From Bryopsis sp. KO-2023 (Eukaryota; Chlorophyta; Ulvophyceae; Bryopsidales; Bryopsidaceae), in assembly GCA_030272585.1 (NCBI GenBank), contig BSYQ01000013.1:496001-560000 (forward strand): a stretch of DNA of 64,000 bases, written 5' to 3'. Of this stretch, positions 12,501 through 22,968 are shown piece by piece. The translations under genes and the position numbers were made by a program. Numbering within the stretch: position 1 is the stretch's first letter; each line of letters begins with the position of its first letter. Below the pieces are notes generated by a model, which worked only from the letters and a program-made list of their open reading frames with translations, was not told the origin of the DNA and ran no database searches.

Positions 12501-13308
12501 GATGTCCACAGCCTTCCATCCTCAAACAGATGGACAAAGTGAAGTCAGCATCAGAACATTAGAGAATTTCCTAAGACCCTATGTGGAAGAGCATCCAGAG
12601 ACATGGATGCAGGGATTAGGGATGGCTGAATTTGCAGCCAACAATGCTGTACACACATCTACAGGATACAGCCCCTTCTACTTGATGTATGGGGTGCATC
12701 CTCAGCTGCCAGGAGATTTACTGGCTGGAAAAGCTCAAGCTGAAGCAGAATCAGTGCAAGAGATGATATCTCATATGCAGGAAGTCATCAATGATGCCAA
12801 AGACAGATATAAGACAGCTCAAGAGAAGATGAGGCAGCAAGCTAATAAGAAAAGGAGGGATGTACAGTTTCAAGTGGGAGAAAAGGTGTTGCTCTCCACA
12901 AAGACATTGAATTTATCAGTCTTGAAACACATCCCAGCAAAAATCAGAAGAAGATATATAGGGCCTTTTGTTATTGCTGCTGCAGTGGGATCTGTGGCAT
13001 ATAGATTGGTGTTACCAGATGGATGGAAATTACATCCTGTATTTCATGTATCAAAGTTGAGAAAACTTCAGGAGAGTTCAAAGTTTCCTAGGGAGGTAAT
13101 GGCACCTCCAGCAGAATTAGATTCTGAGGGAGAAGAAGAATTTGAAGTTGAGGCTGTAGTAAGACATAAGTTTTCAGGAAGAAAAAGGAGATTTTTAGTA
13201 GTCTGGAAGGGGTATCCACTTAGTGAAGCAACATGGGAACCCCAAGACAATTTACTAAATGCATCAGAGATCCTGGCTGATTATAAGAGGAGAGCTGGGA
13301 TCAGGTAG
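9523..13308 (+). CDS. pol: Pol polyprotein of element 2 (protease, RT, RNase H, integrase, chromodomain), made by -1 frameshift
   Basis: About 1261 aa from the slip site; there is no well-placed ATG, consistent with Gag-Pol fusion. Aspartic protease active site DTG is at 9895-9903. Reverse transcriptase runs about 10480-11040 with FIDD at 10993-11004. RNase H is about 11420-11780. The integrase zinc domain (H..H, then C-x2-C near 12157-12171) is followed by the DDE core (D near 12250, DRDTRF near 12436, E in the TDGQSE block near 12540), then a GPF-type module near 12960. A chromodomain at about 13138-13300 ends the protein. Domain order PR-RT-RH-IN-CHD places it among chromoviruses, whose chromodomain directs integration to marked chromatin. 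No breaks are seen. Confidence 0.93.
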   Translation, partial: LKEEASVGSAKPPDDIEMKEPTTKTPASLNDGVQETPVVAAPIATEQEAYTLDGVTPGVLIQKKKQSQKRVDKQTEATVSLPTRVEGNVEGKEPVQTAVAQATAAYRGYELAGFIGAKKATAYIDTGSTANYISMDAVKELGLQYKPQETPVKFLDGTERKSVGRCFGIPFVCGKIQLSFDADVFPDSNHPILLGLPWLIHYNPKVDFKSGIITVNKGKKSVKLPLSVMPEYQLKPTGATELSFCSSGRIKRQIEKGEIKHIIMVVIRPEDESKTGVETIPEQREGDDLQKILQEDMDPRIKEVLTQYRKVFAKDLPKGVPPTRLGHEFRIDLEEGTEPMYRPLYKLSPLELDEVKRQLDYLLEMDFIEPSQSPFGAPILFVPKKDGGLRMCLDYRWLNKKTIKNRYPLPLPEEMIDRVHGARYFTKIDLRSGYWQMPLREEDRPKTAFRSRFGHYQFKVLSFGLTNAPAQYMNMVNDIFKDMLDIFVLIFIDDLLIYSKSISEHVEHLAAVLARLQKYSLFAKATKSEICVKETDFCGFWLSEKGISAMDVKVKAIRDWKPLKTVTDVRSFLGMVSFYRRFIPDFAKIAGPLHDLTKKDVMWEWGSAQEQAFQSLKTALMGKPVLIHPNPVKDYTVISDASGEATGGVLCQDHGSGLQPIAFCSRRLSKSEQNYSVYERELLGIAYCLMQWRHYLEGCPGEVTVFTDHQPLTNFMDQKMMSRPQARWLRAGHFLSIKPKIQYIQGKLNLVADALSRSLPAEQELKVVSSLQPSTEEITLWEQATLADVEIKDIYTQILDGERIPGYGINESGLLIYQTQDGLMKLWVPQELRMKVLTEGHDNQISGHLGIERTLELMSRKYYWNNMKKDVQEYVRTCEVCQQMKPELRAQKGLLQPIPVADKKWDQITTDLVTDLPPVDGFDSIAVFVDRLTKMVKFIPCSKTIDAPGYARIFFDHIFRNHGIPSVIISDRDTRFASKFWQELMRCVGTKVRMSTAFHPQTDGQSEVSIRTLENFLRPYVEEHPETWMQGLGMAEFAANNAVHTSTGYSPFYLMYGVHPQLPGDLLAGKAQAEAESVQEMISHMQEVINDAKDRYKTAQEKMRQQANKKRRDVQFQVGEKVLLSTKTLNLSVLKHIPAKIRRRYIGPFVIAAAVGSVAYRLVLPDGWKLHPVFHVSKLRKLQESSKFPREVMAPPAELDSEGEEEFEVEAVVRHKFSGRKRRFLVVWKGYPLSEATWEPQDNLLNASEILADYKRRAGIR

Positions 13309-13564
13309 AAGTTAGATGCACTTTTGATTCTGTGGCTGAAGGATCAGGAATCCCAGAGACTAGGGGATGGGTTGCATAAGGGCAGTGAAGTGTTTTCTGA
13401 ACTTCTGTGGGTTAAGGATTTTATGGGGATCTAATTATCCTTTCAGAAGTGCAGGGAGCTTGGGATTTGCATCACCCTAGTTCAGAGTTACTTTTACAGA
13501 ATCAGAAGGATGCATTTGATGGATACTTGGTGAGGGCACCAACTGCCCCCAGGGGGGAGGCAAT
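13309..13564 (+). other. 3' untranslated region and polypurine tract of element 2
   Basis: 256 bp with no ORF. It ends in the purine-rich AGGGGGGAGGCAAT directly before the 3' LTR, the plus-strand priming site. Unlike elements 3 and 4, there is no extra ORF after pol. Confidence 0.8.
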
Positions 13565-14079
13565 TGATACCAGCTGCTGACGTCCAGGGACGTCAGACGT
13601 CAAAAGCGTCATGCATCTGACGTCTGTGAAGCGTCAGATGCATCCCCGGTGAATGACAGCATCCTCCCAAGGAGGTACTACTGAACTACAGCGAGGAAAC
13701 CACCGCAAGAGCACAGAGTCAAGACAGTGGTTCGATCAGCCAGATTAGGACTTGCGAGACTGAGGTCTTGTGTTCGAGTCTGAGTGGGAACGTGCTTTGG
13801 TCTGGGCCTGTGTGCGAGAGTGTGAGTGAGTCAGGAGTAGAACTGGCGGCTGTGAGTCAGGGTAGTGGGAGTGTTACGGGTGGTTAGTCACCCTCGGGAA
13901 AGTCGAACTGGGAGTTGAAATGATGGGACGCTTGATGTAACCTTGCTTTTTCAGTGATCTGTTGGTGTGACCCCGAGTCTGTGACCCGTGCGATTTTGTG
14001 TGACTGTTCCGCCGCCGCCTCACTCTTTTCCGAGATAGGAGACGTCGCTCGCGGACGTCAGTCCTCCCGAGCGATAACA
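13565..14079 (+). repeat. 3' LTR of element 2
   Basis: 515 bp, near-identical to 6294-6808, followed by the target duplication GCAGG at 14080-14084. Confidence 0.93.
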
Positions 14080-14122
14080 GCAGGTCTGCCTGAATCGCCT
14101 TTGATTCTGCCGAATCATTACA

Positions 14123-14450
14123 TCAACCCCAAAATCGAGTTACAAGAATACCCTGAGGTGCTGCCCAAATACCCTAGGCTGCACCTCTGATCCAAACTGA
14201 TCGTTCAAGGTCCTATCCATCAACATGACCTGACAGTCTGCCTCAGTGTCAGGTCCCCTGTCTGAAACCTTCTGAGCTGCCAGCCCTGCAGAAAAGCGTC
14301 TGCTGAGCTGTCAGCCCCCATTCACAGATCTAAGGGTTCCGCCCTGCTGCAGCAAACCGGCTGCAGCATTGCTGGTTCCCCTGAACTGCAGGTCTACCAG
14401 TTCTCTGAACTGAGGATCTGACAGTTCCCCTGAACTGTAGAATCCTTACA
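14123..14450 (-). repeat. 3' LTR of element 3a, truncated by LARD1
   Basis: Corresponds to the distal two thirds of 33022-33484 and ends CCTTACA. It lacks about 35 bp, one copy of a degenerate direct repeat around TTCCCCTGAACTGCAG, that is present in the other two LTR copies. Confidence 0.9.
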
Positions 14451-15430
14451 TTCCTCCCCATCTAGTTGGCAGTAGTCCCTTACTGCCCCAAGAGATTATA
14501 ATAACAACCTTTGCCCCTTTTTGGATGTCAACTTTTTTTTTTTTAACTTTTCTTCCACAGAAAATGGGTTTCAAAAGTGATTATGTTAATATAAGGAAGT
14601 CAAAACAGTTCTTCAAAAACACTGTGTCAGGAAATTGTCCTAATGCAATAGAAACCCAAAATACCCTGAAAAATCAATTGGTAACACCCTTGCTGGAAAA
14701 TTACAACCTGAAGTGTTTGTTTCTGTCACCATCTTGCACTACCCAGAAAATCCAGAAAAACTACCTTATAAAAAGTTCAAAGCAACAAGGAAATCATAGT
14801 CAGTTTAATTCTGCCTTCCCTAGAAGATTTTCATACAGCCCACAAGGTCAGCTGAGACACCAAAACTTCTTGGCAAACAAAAACCCCCTTTTCCTGCAGA
14901 ATACCTGAGTCACCTGATTACCCAATCCATTGCAAACTCTGTATAATAAAAACCCATTTGACTGGACTTCCCTCAAAGGTCACCATGCAATTCCTTACTC
15001 TCCCTTTTGCTAATTCAGTAACTCTTATTTCAGATTGCAAATATGGAATTCTCTAGCAATAACATTTTACCCCTGCTGGACTTGCAATGTATCAACAGGT
15101 GAACCATTTTCATAACCAAAACAGGTTGCAGAAGAACTTCAGAGTTTTCATCTCAACCTGACCAGAAACTGCAAAAAAAAGATCCTTGTCCACCTCCAAC
15201 ACACTGATCACCAGAAACTGGACAGCCCTAAGGGTTTAACCCTGCCTGAAAAATTCCACTTCCAACACACTGATCACCAGAAACTGGACAGCCCTTGAAA
15301 AATTCCACTTCCAACACACTGATCACCAGAAACTGGACAGCCCCAAATCACCAACTCTTTCACTGCACCCCCTGAGCAAACCACATTCAATCATCAACTC
15401 CCATGGTCACACCTCCTGTCGATTCCTGCC
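14451..15430 (-). other. Polypurine tract and 3' UTR of element 3a
   Basis: TTCCTCCCCATCTAG (14451-14465) is the complement of the polypurine tract beside the 3' LTR. The remaining ~950 bp holds no sense gene. It contains three tandem copies of a unit with AACACACTGATCACCAG between about 15197 and 15345. An antisense ORF (plus strand, 14564-14908) is intact in both element copies but has no recognisable domain. Confidence 0.7.
15197..15345. repeat. Tandem repeat in the 3' UTR of element 3a
   Basis: Three copies of CCAACACACTGATCACCAG followed by AAACTGGACAGCCC, spaced about 68 and 48 bp apart. Element 3b has the same array at about 50682-50830. Confidence 0.85.
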
Positions 15431-16297
15431 TCAGGTCGCCGGACGTTTCAAGCCCCTCTTTGGCGCAAGCGCGGGCACACTCCAGCGGATCTCTCGAAGT
15501 GGCACGCAGTCACGATTGGTTCGTCCCGGGGAGGCTGGCTGCGTTGGCAGGGGTGGACTGATGACCGCAATCCGCAAGGACGTCAGCACCCTCGGCGCCA
15601 TGACCGTGTGCTCCCGCAGCTGGCACAGCCCGCACTCTTTCGTCGCATCCACCGAGATCCCCTTTCGCGTTTCGCTGAGTCGTCCAACCACCTCCAAGCT
15701 CCCGTCTGGGTTCGTTCTCTCCACCGTTACGTCTGGCGCGTACCAGAGTCTCTGGACACAGAGGTCTCTGCAGCATACCCGGTGCTTCCCACATGGAAGC
15801 TCCCGCACTGGTGCCCCAAGAGATCGCGCCGTCTTGAAGCAGAGCGAACAGCCGCGTCCCGTTTCTTTCAGCGCCGTCTCCATCTCACTCTTTTGGCTTG
15901 CTGCAGGTTTTTCTGGTTCAGGGAGCCCTGTGTCCAGGAAGCCGAAGGACACCTCCTCTTCGGAATCCAACCGCGTTACCGGCATTTTCTTCGCCCACTC
16001 TCGCCACGCTTTCAGCTCACTCTCGGCGGCACTCAGAGACCCTTGCAGCTTCCACTTTTCCTGCTCCACCTTTTGACACTTGCTCCTCAGCCTTTCCAAC
16101 TCCGCGACGTCGACTGCCCTCTTCCGCAGGACCTGCACCGCCTCCTCAAACGCCACAACCTCATCTGCCCCCTTGATCACGTCGGCTTTCTCCACCGCTG
16201 CCGCAGGGATAACCACAGGGGCAGCCTCTGCTGGCTCACTGCTGCTGGCGGGGGTTGAGACGATAAGGGCGGCCTGGTTTGCTGGTTGCTGATCCAT
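15431..16297 (-). CDS. ORF3 of element 3a: coiled-coil protein with RING-like Cys/His cluster
   Basis: 288 aa, located 185 bp after the pol stop, in the position where retroviruses carry env. It has no signal peptide and no hydrophobic membrane segment, so it is not an envelope protein. Residues 1-45 are A/P-rich; about 45-105 is charged and leucine-heptad-like (predicted coiled coil). A cysteine/histidine cluster follows: C150-x2-C153-x15-C169-x2-H172-x2-C175-x4-C180-x4-W185-x36-C222-x2-C225. The order C,C,C,H,C,C,C,C resembles a C3HC4 RING cross-brace with slightly altered spacing. ORF3 of element 4 has the same pattern with little other similarity, so the cluster is conserved. Ubiquitin-ligase or nucleic-acid-binding activity is inference. 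The identical ORF is in element 3b. Confidence 0.8.
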   Translation of the reverse strand: MDQQPANQAALIVSTPASSSEPAEAAPVVIPAAAVEKADVIKGADEVVAFEEAVQVLRKRAVDVAELERLRSKCQKVEQEKWKLQGSLSAAESELKAWREWAKKMPVTRLDSEEEVSFGFLDTGLPEPEKPAASQKSEMETALKETGRGCSLCFKTARSLGAPVRELPCGKHRVCCRDLCVQRLWYAPDVTVERTNPDGSLEVVGRLSETRKGISVDATKECGLCQLREHTVMAPRVLTSLRIAVISPPLPTQPASPGRTNRDCVPLREIRWSVPALAPKRGLKRPAT

Positions 16298-16482
16298 GTT
16301 GATTCCTTTTTTCTTTTCCCTTTCCGAACGATAGGCTCCTCTTTCTCTCTTCTTGCTCTGCGCACGTAACTTGCTAGACAGTTTCCAACTCCAGTATACT
16401 GCACACCTATTTCCGTTTCTGTCAGAGGTTGCTTCAGTCTGTCAGAGACATCAACCTGTCACCTCTGCTTGATCTAGTCCTT

Positions 16483-18749
16483 TCAGCTTCTTATCTCAAA
16501 CTCACGTAACTTGTCCGGTGCGTTTCGCAAGTTTCTGGCAGGTTCCCAGGTGTCCTCCGATTGATCATAACCCTGCCATCTGACAAGGTACTGCTTCCTG
16601 CCCCTGACAGTCCTATCTGCCAGAATCCTGTCAACCAGATACTCCTCTTGGCCTGCCACCATTTCAGGCTCAGGTTGCCACCTGGGTGCCTCCCTGTCAG
16701 GAAAGCTGCCCTCCTGATCTTCGAAAGCAGGTTTCAGCTTGGACACATGGAAGGTGTTATGAATTTTCCAATGACCTGGCAGCCTCAGCCTGACTGCAAC
16801 TTCAGATAACCTCTTCAGAACTACAAAAGGTCCACAGTATTTTGCAGTCAATTTCCTGCTCAACACCTGTGGTAGGGGTAAGTCCTTTGTGGCGAGAAAA
16901 ACTTTGTCGCCCGGCTGAAAGCCCCCTCCCCTTCTGTTTTCGTCCGCCCCCTGGCGTTGACGTGCCTGAGCAGAAGCAATGTTCCTTCTGCAGGTTTGCA
17001 ATGCAGTCTGCCAAGTAGACCACCAATCATCCACTGCAGGGCAAGCTGTAGCAGCTACAGCACTTGCAGGAGTCCTGGGTTGCTGTCCATTCATCAAATA
17101 GAAGGGAGAAAACCCAGTTGTAGCATTTATGCTGGAATTGTATGCAAATTCTGCAGCATCCAAATGCATATCCCAGTCTGTGCCTGCAGGTTCCACATAA
17201 CTGCGCAGAATTTCCTGCACTGTTCTGTTAGCTCGCTCAGTCTGACCATCTGTCTCAGGATGATAACTGCTAGACATTGCTAACCGAGTGCCTGCCTTCT
17301 TCCAAAGAGCCCTCCAAAAATTGCTAGTGAAACGACTATCCCGATCAGAAACAATTTCTTGAGGCAATCCAAAGAAACGAACCACATGTTGGAAAAACAA
17401 ATCTGCTACCCCTGCAGCAGTAACTGTCTGCTTTGTTGGAATGAGTCTGATCATTTTTGTGAACCGATCCACAACCACCAGCAAATAATCTGACCCTTTC
17501 TGAGTCCTTGGCAAAGGTCCAACAAAGTCCAATGAAACACTAGTCCACCTGCCATCTGGAATTGGCAAGGGCTGCAGCTTACCCAAAGGCTTCTGAGTAG
17601 AGGCCTTGTTTCGTTGGCAGGGAATGCAATTCCTCACATACTTCTGCACAGATCCTGAAATGAGTGGCCAGAAGTAATACTGCTGAACCCTGTGCAGGGT
17701 CTTCCTCCTGCCCAGATGTCCTGCCAATGCAGACTCATGGCAAGCATGCAGTATCTTTTCCCTGAGCCCATCTGCTTCAGGTATCCACCATTTCCAGGAA
17801 TGACCAACATGTCTCCAAAGTTTCAGACCATCCCATTTCACATGTGGAGGTCTGGAAGGTGCTCCAATCAGCTGCCAACATAATGGATCCTTCTTGTAAG
17901 CTGCCAGCACTGCCTGCTGAAATTCCCGATCTGCTGTCAACCTTATCCTTGCATTCAGCTGAGGACCATGTTCCTCTGCCTGATGTGTGGCCCTGCTCAA
18001 CGCATCTGCCACCACATTGTCTCTGCCTGGTCGGTACTTGATATCAAACTTGAAGGATTGCAGAGTCTCCATCCATCGTGCTTGCCTCTGTGACAGGTGA
18101 GGCTGGGTGTGCAAAAATTTTAGAGGTGCATGATCGGTGTGCACGGTGAACTCCTGAGCATCCAAGTAGTGCCTCCACACTTTCAGAGCATGCACCACAG
18201 CCAACAGCTCCTTTTCATGAGTCGCATAGTTGAGCTCTGCCGGTTGCAGTTTCCTGCTTTCATATGCCACTGGTTGCTGACCCTGCCCCTGGTCCTGTGT
18301 TAGGACTGCTCCAATAGCATAGTCTGAGGCATCTGTGATCACCTCGAATCTCAGACTTGGGTCAGGCACCAAAAGCACTGGTGCAGACATTAACGCCTCC
18401 TTGACATCCTGCATTGCTGCAGCTTCTGCCTCAGTCCATTTCCACACTGCCTCCTTTTTCAATAGAGCAGTGAGTGGTTTGGCTCTTGCAGAAAAATCCT
18501 TGATGAATCTTCTGTAATAGTTTGCCAATCCCAGAAATGACCTGAGATCCTTCACTGAAGTCAAAGGTGGCCAGTCCCTGATGACCTGCACCTTACTCTG
18601 CAACACCTGTACTCCTGCAGCACTCAACTCATGCCCCAGAAACTCAACTTGCTCCTTGCAGATTTCACATTTGGAAGCTGAAGCATATAATTTCTGCTCC
18701 CTCAATCTCTGCATCACCTTTTCCAAGTGAACCTTGTGTTCTGCCCAAC
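16483..18749 (-). pseudogene. pol: pol of element 3a, 3' part (end of RT, RNase H, integrase, chromodomain)
   Basis: An open fragment of about 755 aa beginning just after the RT active-site block, where LARD2 is inserted. It holds the RT thumb/connection, RNase H, the integrase zinc domain and DDE core (QKG..DYLLVVVDRF block, SDRDSRF, TDGQTER) and a chromodomain ending in a YLVRWQGY..SEDTWEP block. The stop is at 16483. The sequence agrees with 51968-54235 of element 3b. The frame reads into the LARD2 LTR on its 5' side but has lost its own start, so it is broken by insertion rather than by mutation. Confidence 0.92.
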
Positions 18750-19399
18750 TGTAAGGATTCGGCAGAATCAAAGGAGATTCAGGCAGACCTGCAGGCTTGC
18801 AGACTGGCAGTGATTGGGCTGACAGATTAGGCTGCAGGTTGACTGCTATGATTCTGAAGAAGCAAGAATGGTTCAGGTCCTTTAGACCTGCAGACTAAAG
18901 GACTGGTAGTCAGCAGATTGGCAGACTGACGAAGTGGCAGAGTAGTCGGGCTGACAGGGTTGCTGATGGCAGACAGGTGCTGGCAGCGTTGCAGAACGTG
19001 GGCTGCAGAGCTGGCAGGCACAAGGTTCTAGAAGGTCTTAGGTGGCAGACTCAGGACCGCAGTACCGTGCAAGGTGTCTGAGGCTGCATGTCATGAAAGG
19101 GGACTGAAAGGAACTTGGTAGTTTGATGGTCTGCAACACTGATGCAGACTGATGTTATGGCTTAGGATCAGTTTGGATCAGGGTTGGAAGAAACGGTATA
19201 AGTTGTTGGGGCTTGGACATTCTTGTAACTTAACCTAACCTTAGTTTGGAACCTGATCTCGCCCTTGAACCTTGCTAGGTTCAAGTGTCTCTCCCATGGT
19301 CGTTCAATAGAACGGCAGTTCAGACTGGCAGACCGGCAGGGTCGCAGTCTTCAATGGACTTGAGTGGAAAAAGCGATCTGCAGGGGCAGAATCGTTACA
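18750..19399 (+). repeat. 5' LTR of LARD2
   Basis: 650 bp, same as 27246-27895. It contains GATCAGTTTGGATCAG and ATTCTTGTAACT, both also found in sense orientation in the element 3 LTR, and a weak TATA-like GGTATAAG near 19195. Confidence 0.93.
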
Positions 19400-20530
19400 T
19401 TGGTTTCGGAGCAGGCTTGTGACAAGATCACAAACGAGTCTGGCAGGCTGCAGAGGCAGCAGTATGCGCGGCAGGCGCGCAGTGAGAAGGCGCAGAGGCG
19501 CAGGACACTGGCAGGCACACAGCACAGTGCAAAGCAGAGGTTTGCAAGGCAGACAAACGCCAGTGCTTTGCAGATTTGCAGTTATCTATTGGAGTGTTCG
19601 AGTGTGCTGTGTGAAGGAAAGTCGCTGAATCAGCGTCAGGAGTAGAATGGGCGCAGTGTGTGTAAGAACACTGCGGCAGACAGATTTCGCAGAAGTGATG
19701 TGTAGAGCGCAGGGCAATACATTGGAGTATGTAGAAGCGCAGCTTACACACAGGCGCGCAGCATTGTCAAGCGCAGCACGACTATGCAGCGTCGCAGGAG
19801 ACGTTGGGTGGCGCAGCATTTGGAGGATTGCGTCGCAGGTGTAGAACTGCGCAGCAGATCCAGGAATGCGCAGCAGATCCAAGATTGCGCCGCAGATGCA
19901 GAGTTCTACCGCAGATGTGGAATTACGCTGTTGATACAAGGTTGCGCAGCGAATATGGAAATGTACCGCGGGCAGGATTGCGTCGCAGACAGAACGTGCG
20001 CAGGTTTTGCTGGAAGTGCGCAGCGAATGTTGGCACTGCGTAAGTGGATGATGTGACGCGCAGCAGCCACAGGAAAGCGCTGCACATGCGAAATTGCACT
20101 GCAGACGACAGAGTTACGCTGCGTGCAGCGGATTGCAATGTCGATGGGACATTTCGCGCAGATGCAGGCTGGGCAGCCTATGCAGGATGCAGGGACTGCG
20201 CAGTGTTTATGGAACTGTGCAGCTCTTGATGGAAGTTCGCAGACGATGTTGGGACTGCGTGTCGATTGAAGGAACAGCTGATGCAGGGATCGCGCAGTTG
20301 ACGCAGGAACGCGCAGCTGTGTGCAAGGTCGGCACAAGGTGCAGGATCTGATGGACTTGCACAGAACGTGGCAGGATGTGTGCGAGAGTGAGAATTGTGT
20401 AGCACAAATTAAGTTGCTGCGATCAGGAAGAGTTGCAGTGTGCGCAGTGAGTGCGACTGATGCAGGCATCGCTTAACTGACTCAGGTTGAGCGCAGATTG
20501 AGCGTAAGTTGAGCGCAGACGTGAGGTGCA
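19400..20530 (+). repeat. Primer-binding site and GCGCAG-rich leader of LARD2
   Basis: TTGGTTTCGGAGC lies directly after the LTR, and GACAAGATC a few bases on also occurs at the same place in element 3. Then follows about 1.1 kb of dense irregular GCGCAG words. ORFs here are low-complexity C/R/A-rich products of the repeat in several frames and are not called as genes. Confidence 0.65.
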
Positions 20531-22968
20531 AGAGTGTTACGTGCTTGCAGGGTTACATTTGAGTGATCTGATCATTTCGTTGGTTGATTGAAGTGACTTT
20601 AGAAGTAGTGAGCTTCAGATTGATTTCAGGATCAGGTGATCTATGATCTTCTGATTGCAGTACACATTCTGGAAAAGATGTTTGATCACTTTATAAAGGA
20701 TTTCAGAGTTGCAGTCAAATTTTCAGGCTGAAGTGAGGGAGATGTTCTGAAAGGCTTTGATTGATTACAAGTCAGTGGGGAAAATTCTGGAAAGAGTCTT
20801 TGAGACCAGGCAGATTTTTCAGGAAGTTTTGATATATTCTTTCAAAAGTCTGGTGGTGATATTTGACAGCTTTATTGGTCAGAAGTTGGGATTCTCTGAT
20901 CAGAGGCTTTTCCTTGCTGATATGAGATAAAGGTCTCTTCTTGATTGCTTGGATTTGTGCATCTTCTAGTGGAATATTATCCTTGGCTCAGTGGGATTGA
21001 GCAGTAGTGGTTGACTCAGCATTTCAGAGTGTGGAAGGTTGCAGTGGAAAAAAAATTCTTGGCTTTAGTGGCAGGTCAGAACATGTGTCACATCAGCTTT
21101 GATGTGATTGTGCATACATATTTTGGATGTTTGTACATCAGGAACACTTGCTACATTTGTGTTGATTGTGGGAACATTTTCAGGTGTTTCAGTGAATGCA
21201 CAATAGCTTGAGGGAATTTTTCAGAGTCGTTTCTGAACTTGAAATGAGGAGAACTGAAGGTCAGAACTTATTTTAGAGTTGCTTGCAGAAAGCTAAGGCA
21301 CTTTTCAGTTCTACTCTATTGGTCAGTTGAGGTATAGTGTTTGTGTTTCTGTGGAAGGGTTGTCTTGTCTTTTTCTTGATGGACCCTATGGTATATTGCT
21401 CTGATTTCTGAATAGACCAGTGGCAGGTTATTCTCAGAAGAATGTCAATGACATGAAGTTTTCGTTCTATAATAGACTAGTGGCAGATTATTTTCTGTTG
21501 TTTGGTGGGACAAATGACAGAATATCAATCTTTTTATAGATCAGTGGCAGATCATTTTCTGTTGTTGGCAGGGCAAATATTAGATGTATTGGCAAGGTAT
21601 TTTTCTGTGGCAGCCTTGCTTTTCAGGTCAGGAAAAGATGTAGATTTTTGAAGGGACCAATAGGTCCATGGAACTCTTCTTTAGTAGGCTGAGTGATAGT
21701 GGTGAAGTAAAGAAATGTTTGGTACAGCAGTAGCTGATCTTTTCTTCTATTATGGGTGTTCTGAAATAGGACATCTTCTATTTTCGCTAGCAGAAAATTT
21801 TCAGTCAGATACATTGATATGAGGGCAGGTTATTTTGTTCAAGGATGCCCCTTATTGAGCAGTAAACGGTTGCTAGTGATTAGAGAATTTTCTGGAAGGG
21901 AACAATACTCAATTGTGGTAGTATTGTTAGAGACTGAATTTTCAAAGATAGTGTAGGGAATTCTGGAAATTAAGCTGTTTGAAAATACTGATTGTCTTTC
22001 AAAGAGAAAAGAAATCAGATGGGGAGGTTGAAGTGATAAAGCAGCCACATCCTACCCATTGATTAAGAGGGTATTTTCTTTGGTTGATGGCAGCATTTTC
22101 TCGGTACTAGGTTTTTATTTCAACAAGACTTTGGTGGTAGCAGAGTTGGTTGAAGAAGCTTGGTCTTAGAGAAAAGAAATTTCTGGTTACACTCTTGGTT
22201 ATTTGTCTTTGAGGTGTTGGAAAATAGGTTTTCAGGATATATCTCATTCTGGAAGTTTATTCAGGTTTCCAGAAAATTTCAGGTCAGTTATTGAACTAGC
22301 AGTGGTACTCTTGAGGCACAGAAAAAGGGCAGCAGTCTAAAGGGCAGATGGCTGAACAAAAGAGAAGTTTTCTTTGCTTGTTTGGTATAGTTCTGTTCTT
22401 CCTTTTTCATTTGGATGCAGAGTGGTTGCTGATTTTCAAAGGGAGTATATTTCTGATAGTTATTTTGGTAGAGTTTCTATCCTGTTGGCGATAGAAAGTA
22501 TATTAGTGATATGCTGGAGTCACCTGAAGTTTTCATGCATTCTTTACACAAAGAAACTGTGGCAGATTTTTGTGTTTGGACTGCCATAATATACTTAGTG
22601 GTTTGTTGTGACAAAAGAAAGAGGTGCACTCAGTATTTTGCTGATTTATTAGGGTAAAATAGGAGGAAAAGAAAGGAAGTTAAATGTGGCAGGTTTTATA
22701 TTCTTTTTGCAGCCACATTGTAGTCAGGTGCTTTTTACGAGAAGAGTACAAGTTGAAAAGAGAAAACAAAGGAAAGAGTTTAAGGTGATAGCACCAGGTG
22801 GTGCTTATGGGTTGTGAAGTGAGAAAAAGAGAGCAAGACTTGCAGATATCTCTTGCAGATGAAAAGCCATGTGTAGCTACATCTGAGGAGATGGTGCATG
22901 AGTGGAGTGCCATGGGAAGCATACACTCATGTAGGACAACTGAGCGGGGAAGCTAAGATCAGCATCCC
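20531..22968. other. LARD2 interior, non-coding, part 1
   Basis: AT-rich sequence with scattered degenerate motifs such as GTGGCAGATTATTTTCTG repeated around 21417-21570. No ORF looks like a protein. The homologous part of LARD1 is at about 2130-4530, with clear divergence around 20890-21000. Confidence 0.6.

Larger units (their letters stand above)
6294..14079 (+). mobile_element. Element 2: complete Ty3/gypsy chromovirus inserted in the LARD1 LTR
   Basis: A 7786-bp element with two 515-bp LTRs (6294-6808 and 13565-14079, TGATACC...GATAACA). They appear to differ by one base (T/C in a TGTGYGAGAG stretch). It is flanked by the 5-bp target duplication GCAGG at 6289-6293 and 14080-14084. The primer-binding site follows the 5' LTR and a polypurine tract precedes the 3' LTR. 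gag and pol are both intact and connected by a -1 frameshift signal. Near-identical LTRs and open frames point to a recent insertion. It is the youngest layer at this spot because it interrupts LARD1, which itself interrupts element 3a. Confidence 0.95.
1..14122 (-). mobile_element. LARD1: large non-autonomous LTR retrotransposon, minus strand, 3' part outside the window, 5' LTR split by element 2
   Basis: Bases 1-6293 are the reverse complement of 18750-25207 (LARD2) with modest divergence and small indels. Its 5' LTR is 5681-6293 plus 14085-14122, interrupted by element 2. Left of 5681 lies the reverse complement of the primer-binding site (GCTCCGAAACCAA). The interior carries no gag, protease, reverse transcriptase or integrase; the short ORFs in it are composition artefacts. 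It inserted into the 3' LTR of element 3a: element 3 LTR sequence resumes at 14123. The left target flank lies outside the window. A relic of element 3 pol lies near 1500-2200, matching the relic in LARD2. Confidence 0.85.

Noticed and set aside
15516-16258. Long plus-strand ORFs opposite ORF3 of element 3 (also 51001-51743)
   Set aside because: Shadow frames of the GC-rich ORF3; the minus-strand frame has the Cys/His cluster and position conserved with element 4.
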